Part shown: positions 60,217 through 64,000 of the stretch, piece after piece
Position numbering within the stretch: the first letter of the stretch is position 1
How the letters are laid out: each line of letters starts with the position of its first letter
DNA from: JACCQS01 sp963766765
Lineage (GTDB): Bacteria > Actinomycetota > Actinomycetes > Mycobacteriales > Geodermatophilaceae
Assembly (NCBI GenBank): GCA_963766765.1
Contig: CAVYBR010000014.1
Coordinates: forward strand, 124,001 to 188,000
DNA: 64,000 nt
Reading direction: 5' to 3'
Notes under the pieces: generated by a model
Told to the model about the DNA's origin: nothing
Databases searched by the model: none
What the model saw: only the letters and a program-made list of their open reading frames with translations
Program-made: the position numbers and the translations under genes

Positions 60217-61404
60217 TCATCGCAGGCCCGTCGGGTACAGCCGGGCGACGGGATCGCCAGCATCGACGAGATCTCCGGTCACCACGAGCCATTCGGCCAG
60301 TACGCCGTCATAGCCGGCAGACAGGTGCACTTCTTCACGGCGACTGGTCACGACTCCGAGCGGAGTACCGGCATCGACGTTGGCACCTTCGGCGACGTCG
60401 GCCAACCCCACAGTGCCGCGGACTGGTGCCACGACCATGCGCCAGTCGGGCCGGTGCTCGTCCTCTGTCTTTCCGGACTGACGGGCGAGCATGTCGCGGG
60501 CCGCATCCAGATCGTCGGGAGTCTTCAGCGCAACGATGGGGCTCCCCTTGAGTTCCCGCTTCGCCAGTCCACTGAGGACGCCGGCCGGAGGAAGTTCGAT
60601 GATGCCGCGCACGCCGATGTCGCGCATGGCGGCCAGGCACGAGTCGAAGCGAACGGGCGAGGTCAGCTGGGCAACCAGACGGCGCACCGTGCCTCGGCCG
60701 GTCTCCACCGCAGTGCCGTCGGAGTTGGACAGCAGCAGGCGGCTCGGGTCGAGACTTGTGATCCCGTCGGCAAAGGTCGCCAATGCGTCCTGCGCAGGCT
60801 GCATGTATGACGTGTGGAACGCCCCTGCCACCGACAGTGGGATGACCCGCGTCTTGTCCGGCGGCTTGTCGGCAAGTGCGGCCAAGCCGTCGAGCGCGCC
60901 TGCCGCAACGATCTGCCCGGCCCCGTTGCGGTTGGCGGGGGTGAGCCCCAACTCCTCGATGCGGGCGAGCACCGCGGCTTGATCGCCGCCGACCAGTGCT
61001 GACATACCGGTGGGTGTGAGGCGGCAGGCAGCTGCCATCTCGCGCCCGCGGACAGCGGCGAAGGCCACGGCCGCCTCGGGGCTGAGGGCTCCGGCTACAG
61101 CCGCAGCGGTGATCTCACCGACACTGTGCCCAGCCGTCAGCGTCGAATCGGCGGGCGCGCCGCCGTCGGCGCGCAACAGGCCGAGCTCGCCGGCAGCGAG
61201 CAGGCCCAAGGCGACAACGAGCGGCTGCGTTACTGCCGTGTCCTTGATTTCATCCGCATCAGCGGTCGTGCCGAGGGCGATGAGATCGATGCCGCAGACC
61301 GCGGAAAACCAACTCATGCGCTCGCGCGCGCCGTCTAGCTCCAGCCACGGCTCCAGCATTCCCGGGGTCTGCGCACCTTGGCCGGGAGCGAGGATGACGA
61401 GCAC
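60217..61404 (-). CDS. fabD: malonyl-CoA:ACP transacylase with C-terminal lipoyl/biotinyl-like domain
   Basis: A 395-residue protein, about 80 residues longer than ordinary FabD. The transacylase part has LAPGQGAQTPGML at the start, the nucleophile in TAGHSVGEITAAA (Ser about residue 94), and the histidine in SVAGAFHTSYM. After residue 315 comes WRMVVAPVRGTVGLADVAEG, then DAGTPLGVVTSRREEVHL and YDGVLAEWLVVTGDLVDAGD. This has the repeated pattern of a biotinyl/lipoyl domain but without the modified lysine of the M-K-M motif. The GTG start is six bases after a TATCGT box. Confidence 0.94.
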   Translation of the reverse strand: MLVILAPGQGAQTPGMLEPWLELDGARERMSWFSAVCGIDLIALGTTADADEIKDTAVTQPLVVALGLLAAGELGLLRADGGAPADSTLTAGHSVGEITAAAVAGALSPEAAVAFAAVRGREMAAACRLTPTGMSALVGGDQAAVLARIEELGLTPANRNGAGQIVAAGALDGLAALADKPPDKTRVIPLSVAGAFHTSYMQPAQDALATFADGITSLDPSRLLLSNSDGTAVETGRGTVRRLVAQLTSPVRFDSCLAAMRDIGVRGIIELPPAGVLSGLAKRELKGSPIVALKTPDDLDAARDMLARQSGKTEDEHRPDWRMVVAPVRGTVGLADVAEGANVDAGTPLGVVTSRREEVHLSAGYDGVLAEWLVVTGDLVDAGDPVARLYPTGLR

Positions 61405-61410
61405 CGTTAC

Positions 61411-61416
61411 ACGATA
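61411..61416 (-). promoter_or_regulatory. candidate -10 box of fabD (leaderless)
   Basis: On the minus strand, TATCGT then six bases (GTAACG) then the fabD GTG. The 80-base gap to fasR would hold the fab operon promoter, the expected place for FasR control. Confidence 0.45.
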
Positions 61417-61484
61417 TGCACTATTCGAGCAGAGTTGTGTCTACGGCCCGCACGAATCACCTTGCCTGGTTGTTTAGAGGTTTC

Positions 61485-62681
61485 CTACAAATGCGGTCGT
61501 TTCGTCTGCTCTCCGGCTCGGCGGCCATTCAGGGCGGCCAAGGCGAGTGCGATCTGCAGCGTCCACGCGCCGCGCGGCGTGGTCGGTTGAAGACCGCTGT
61601 CCTGAGCGGCCCGCCGAAGCCGATAGCGCACCGTGTTCGGGTGCACGAACATCTCGCGTGCGGTCGCTTCGAGACTCCCGCCCGTACCCAGATAGGCCCG
61701 AACGGTGTCGACGACTACCGCACCCGATTCGGCGAGCCGTTCGGTCATCGCAGCCAACTCAGCCAGGGCCAGTCGGTCGCCGGCCAGCGCTCGCTCGGGG
61801 AGCAGGTCGGCGGCCGCCACCGGGCGGGGAGCCTGCGGCCACGCTGCCGCGACGACAAGCGCACTCTGCGCCGCGGCCGCCGAGACGCCGACATCGCCGA
61901 ACGACGTCACGACGGGCCCGCACACCACAGGGCCCGGGCCGAACTGCTCGGCCAGCGCCGCGGCGTGCTCCATCGGGTCGGTCGTCGAGGCCAGGACGAC
62001 GACGAGGTCGGCCTCGTGTACGCCCGCGAGAACCTTCAGTCCACGTCGATGACCCGCCCTGGTCACCGAGCCGTGCACCAGCTCGCGGTCCTCCTCCGGC
62101 GCAGCACCGATCATCACCAACACCATTCCGGCGCCGGACCAGCCAAGCGCGGCAGCCTGGCTGGCAAGGGTCTGGGCCGGTTCGCCGCGGAGCAGGCTGT
62201 CGATGGCCAGGGCCTCGAGTCGGGCATCCCAGGCCCCGCGGCTCTCGGCGTAGCTCGCATAGATCTGGGCGGCGGCGAAGGCCACCTCCCTGCTGTAGCG
62301 CAGGACCCCTTCCCGGAGTTGGGTCTCCGTACCCGGCTCGGCGATCGACTCGATCCGGGATTCGACGACGCCGACGACCACGCGGATGAGATCCACCGTC
62401 TGCTTGAGCGACACGGCCCGGGCAAGTTCACGTGGCGCGGTGCCGAACACTTCGTCGGTCAGGCGTGGGGGCACGTCCGGGTCGCGCATCCACTCGACCA
62501 ATGCGGAGACGCCAGCCTGGGCCACAAGGGTCACCCACGAGCGTCGATCCGGCGGCATGGAGCGAAACCACGGCAGCAGCTCGTCCATTTTCGAAACGCT
62601 CTGGGTGGCCAGCGCGCCGGCTGAACGCTCGAGCCGACGCATCGTCGTCACCATCGGCGAATCTGCTCTGACCCCAGGCAC
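61485..62681 (-). CDS. fasR: PucR/CdaR-type regulator, probable FasR activator of fatty-acid synthesis
   Basis: Up to 398 residues (an ATG at 62654 is an equally good start). The C-terminal helix-turn-helix is GGSLEATAREMFVHPNTVRY (about residues 340-360), typical of PucR/CdaR regulators, and the central region resembles their GGDEF-like domain. It lies directly upstream of fabD on the same strand, as fasR does in Streptomyces, where it activates the fabD-fabH-acpP-fabF operon. Function is inferred from this position and family. Confidence 0.88.
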   Translation of the reverse strand: MPGVRADSPMVTTMRRLERSAGALATQSVSKMDELLPWFRSMPPDRRSWVTLVAQAGVSALVEWMRDPDVPPRLTDEVFGTAPRELARAVSLKQTVDLIRVVVGVVESRIESIAEPGTETQLREGVLRYSREVAFAAAQIYASYAESRGAWDARLEALAIDSLLRGEPAQTLASQAAALGWSGAGMVLVMIGAAPEEDRELVHGSVTRAGHRRGLKVLAGVHEADLVVVLASTTDPMEHAAALAEQFGPGPVVCGPVVTSFGDVGVSAAAAQSALVVAAAWPQAPRPVAAADLLPERALAGDRLALAELAAMTERLAESGAVVVDTVRAYLGTGGSLEATAREMFVHPNTVRYRLRRAAQDSGLQPTTPRGAWTLQIALALAALNGRRAGEQTKRPHL

Positions 62682-62752
62682 GGGGATGAGCCTCCCATTG
62701 CCGCCGGCAGGGAAGTCACCGTCGCGCTTCGGGCACCGGAGACAATGTCACG

Positions 62753-63433
62753 ATGCGACGCCTGATACTCGGTGCGGTGGCCCTTGCCTCCGTGGTTGCA
62801 GTGCTCGGCGCACTGGTCAGCCAGAGTTGGCACCCGCTGCTGGATCTGGACCTCTCGGTCGCCTCAGCCCTGCGGTTTGACGGTGGCGGTAGCCACGGTG
62901 TCGACGCTCTCCAAGTACTGACCGCACCGGGATCGACGGGGTTCCGCCTCGTGGTGCTCCTGCCGTTGGCGCTCTTGTACGCCGCGCGCCGCCAGTTCCG
63001 GGTCACCGGCTTCGTCCTGCTGGCGGCGGGAACGGTTGGCCTGCTGACCTCGCTCCTCAAGATCTTGGTGGGCCGGGAACGCCCGACCACTGACGACCCG
63101 CTCGTGTTCGCTCATGGGCTGTCCTACCCGAGCGGGCATTCCTCCGGGGCCGCTGTGCTGGCGGGGGTCCTCATCGTCATCCTCTGGCCACTGGTCAGCC
63201 GCCATTGGCGTCCCTTTCTGGTGGCTGGCCTGACGCTCCTGGCACTCACGGTGGCCTGGACCCGGATCGGGCTGGGAGTCCATTACCTGTCTGACACGGT
63301 TGGCGGCCTATGCCTCGGCGCGGCGGTCGTCCTCGCCTCGATGGCGCTGTTCGGCATGCACCCCGGCGGCCGAGGATGGCTCCCCGAGGGCGGACGGCCT
63401 GATCGAACGCCAGAATCAGCCGGACTCGGGTAG
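62753..63433 (+). CDS. PAP2-family membrane phosphatase
   Basis: A 226-residue integral membrane phosphatase with about six helices. The three catalytic motifs are KILVGRERP, YPSGHSSGA and TRIGLGVHYLSDTVGG. Likely substrates are polyprenyl diphosphates or phosphatidic acid, not decidable here. Divergent from fasR. Confidence 0.92.
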   Translation: MRRLILGAVALASVVAVLGALVSQSWHPLLDLDLSVASALRFDGGGSHGVDALQVLTAPGSTGFRLVVLLPLALLYAARRQFRVTGFVLLAAGTVGLLTSLLKILVGRERPTTDDPLVFAHGLSYPSGHSSGAAVLAGVLIVILWPLVSRHWRPFLVAGLTLLALTVAWTRIGLGVHYLSDTVGGLCLGAAVVLASMALFGMHPGGRGWLPEGGRPDRTPESAGLG

Positions 63434-63452
63434 CCGGGCATACTCGAGTCGC

Positions 63453-64000
63453 ATGGATAGCCAACTGGATGTGTTGACCGAGGCCGAGCACCTTCACGAC
63501 CGGACCGTCGACTTCCGACGACGGCTGCATCGCCGGCCAGAACTCGGCCTGCAGTTGCCCGAGACGCAAGCCGCGATCCTGACCGAACTCGACGACTTCG
63601 GGTTGGACGTCCGCACCGGAAAGGCACTGAGTTCGGTTGTTGCCGTACTCGAGGGTGCCCACGACGGGCCGACCTACCTCCTGCGCGGCGACATGGATGC
63701 TCTCCCGCTGACCGAGGACACCGGCCTGGACTTCAGCTCCGAGATCAACGGCGCCATGCATGCCTGCGGCCATGACACGCATGTTGCGATGCTGGCGGGT
63801 GCGGCGCGGCTGCTGTCCGACCGTCGAGACGACCTTGCCGGCCGAGTGGTGTTCATGTTCCAGCCGGGCGAGGAGGGCTTTCACGGGGCCCGCTTCATGC
63901 TCGAAGAAGGACTCCTCACGACGGTTCCGGAGGCGCCGGTCATCGGGGGGTTCGCGATCCACATCTCGTCGACGTACGAGAGCGGGACCGTCCACACCCG
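63453..64000 (+). CDS. M20-family amidohydrolase/peptidase, partial (3' end outside window)
   Basis: The frame from the ATG at 63453 stays open to the window edge (182 codons). DFRRRLHRRPELGLQLPETQ, LLRGDMDALPLTEDTGLDF, MHACGHDTHVAMLAGAARLL and FMFQPGEEGFHGARFML are the M20D motifs, including the metal-binding His and Glu. Such enzymes hydrolyse N-acyl amino acids or aminobenzoyl conjugates. Substrate unknown. Confidence 0.92.
   Translation, partial: MDSQLDVLTEAEHLHDRTVDFRRRLHRRPELGLQLPETQAAILTELDDFGLDVRTGKALSSVVAVLEGAHDGPTYLLRGDMDALPLTEDTGLDFSSEINGAMHACGHDTHVAMLAGAARLLSDRRDDLAGRVVFMFQPGEEGFHGARFMLEEGLLTTVPEAPVIGGFAIHISSTYESGTVHT

Overview
The window is about 64 kb of dense, high-GC bacterial chromosome with many GTG starts and ATGA/GTGA stop-start overlaps. 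Gene content and order point to an actinomycete (Actinomycetota). The nadD-rsfS-gpgP-octT-degV-comEA-comEC-holA-rpsT-lepA run, the hemW-hrcA-dnaJ-phoH-ybeY-corC-era-recO-uppS run, glyS-dusB-ppdK-dnaG, and fasR-fabD-fabH-acpP-fabF-accD are all familiar from mycobacteria or streptomycetes. I cannot place it to genus. No rRNA, CRISPR array, prophage or insertion sequence was seen.

Layout. 1-1.4 kb: a minus-strand beta-lactamase-fold hydrolase coupled to a regulator with an AAA ATPase domain that runs off the left edge. 1.5-13.7 kb: core housekeeping genes (NAD synthesis, ribosome silencing, glucosylglycerate/methylglucose-polysaccharide steps, DNA uptake, DNA polymerase delta, S20, LepA). 13.7-19.1 kb: an accessory patch with a divergent MarR/monooxygenase pair and its operator, a frameshifted MFS transporter, an ABC exporter operon whose permease is truncated, and a quinone-oxidoreductase-like enzyme. 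19.1-21.6 kb: divergent selD/selA for selenocysteine. 21.5-25.1 kb: a metallophosphoesterase, an enoyl-CoA hydratase and hemW. 25.1-36.4 kb: heat-shock regulator hrcA with a CIRCE operator, dnaJ, HIT, phoH, ybeY, corC, era, recO and uppS. 36.4-39.5 kb: paralogous single-pass membrane proteins with a shared C-terminal domain ending in CGYD; the last copy is fused to the remnant of a Ser/Thr kinase. 39.6-50.7 kb: glyS, a repeat-flanked AbiEi/DUF559-like gene, dusB, ppdK, dnaG and small unknowns. 50.8-56.1 kb: two tRNAs, a cupin, a TetR regulator, a phosphoribosyltransferase, DUF3145, and a YCII / ECF sigma / VOC cassette. 56.2-62.7 kb: the type II fatty-acid synthesis operon under fasR, all on the minus strand. 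62.7-64 kb: a PAP2 phosphatase and the start of an M20 amidohydrolase.

Three cross-cutting signals stand out. First, many genes have a TANNNT box 6-9 nt before the start codon, which suggests leaderless mRNAs. Second, several genes, including the normally essential era, are interrupted by single-base frameshifts with otherwise intact reading frames. That looks more like residual indel error in the assembly than decay, so the pseudogene calls should be read with that caution. The kinase remnant, the truncated ABC permease and the repeat arrays are structural and not explained by simple indels. Third, the CGYD-domain family (four copies in 8 kb) is the best candidate for something undescribed.
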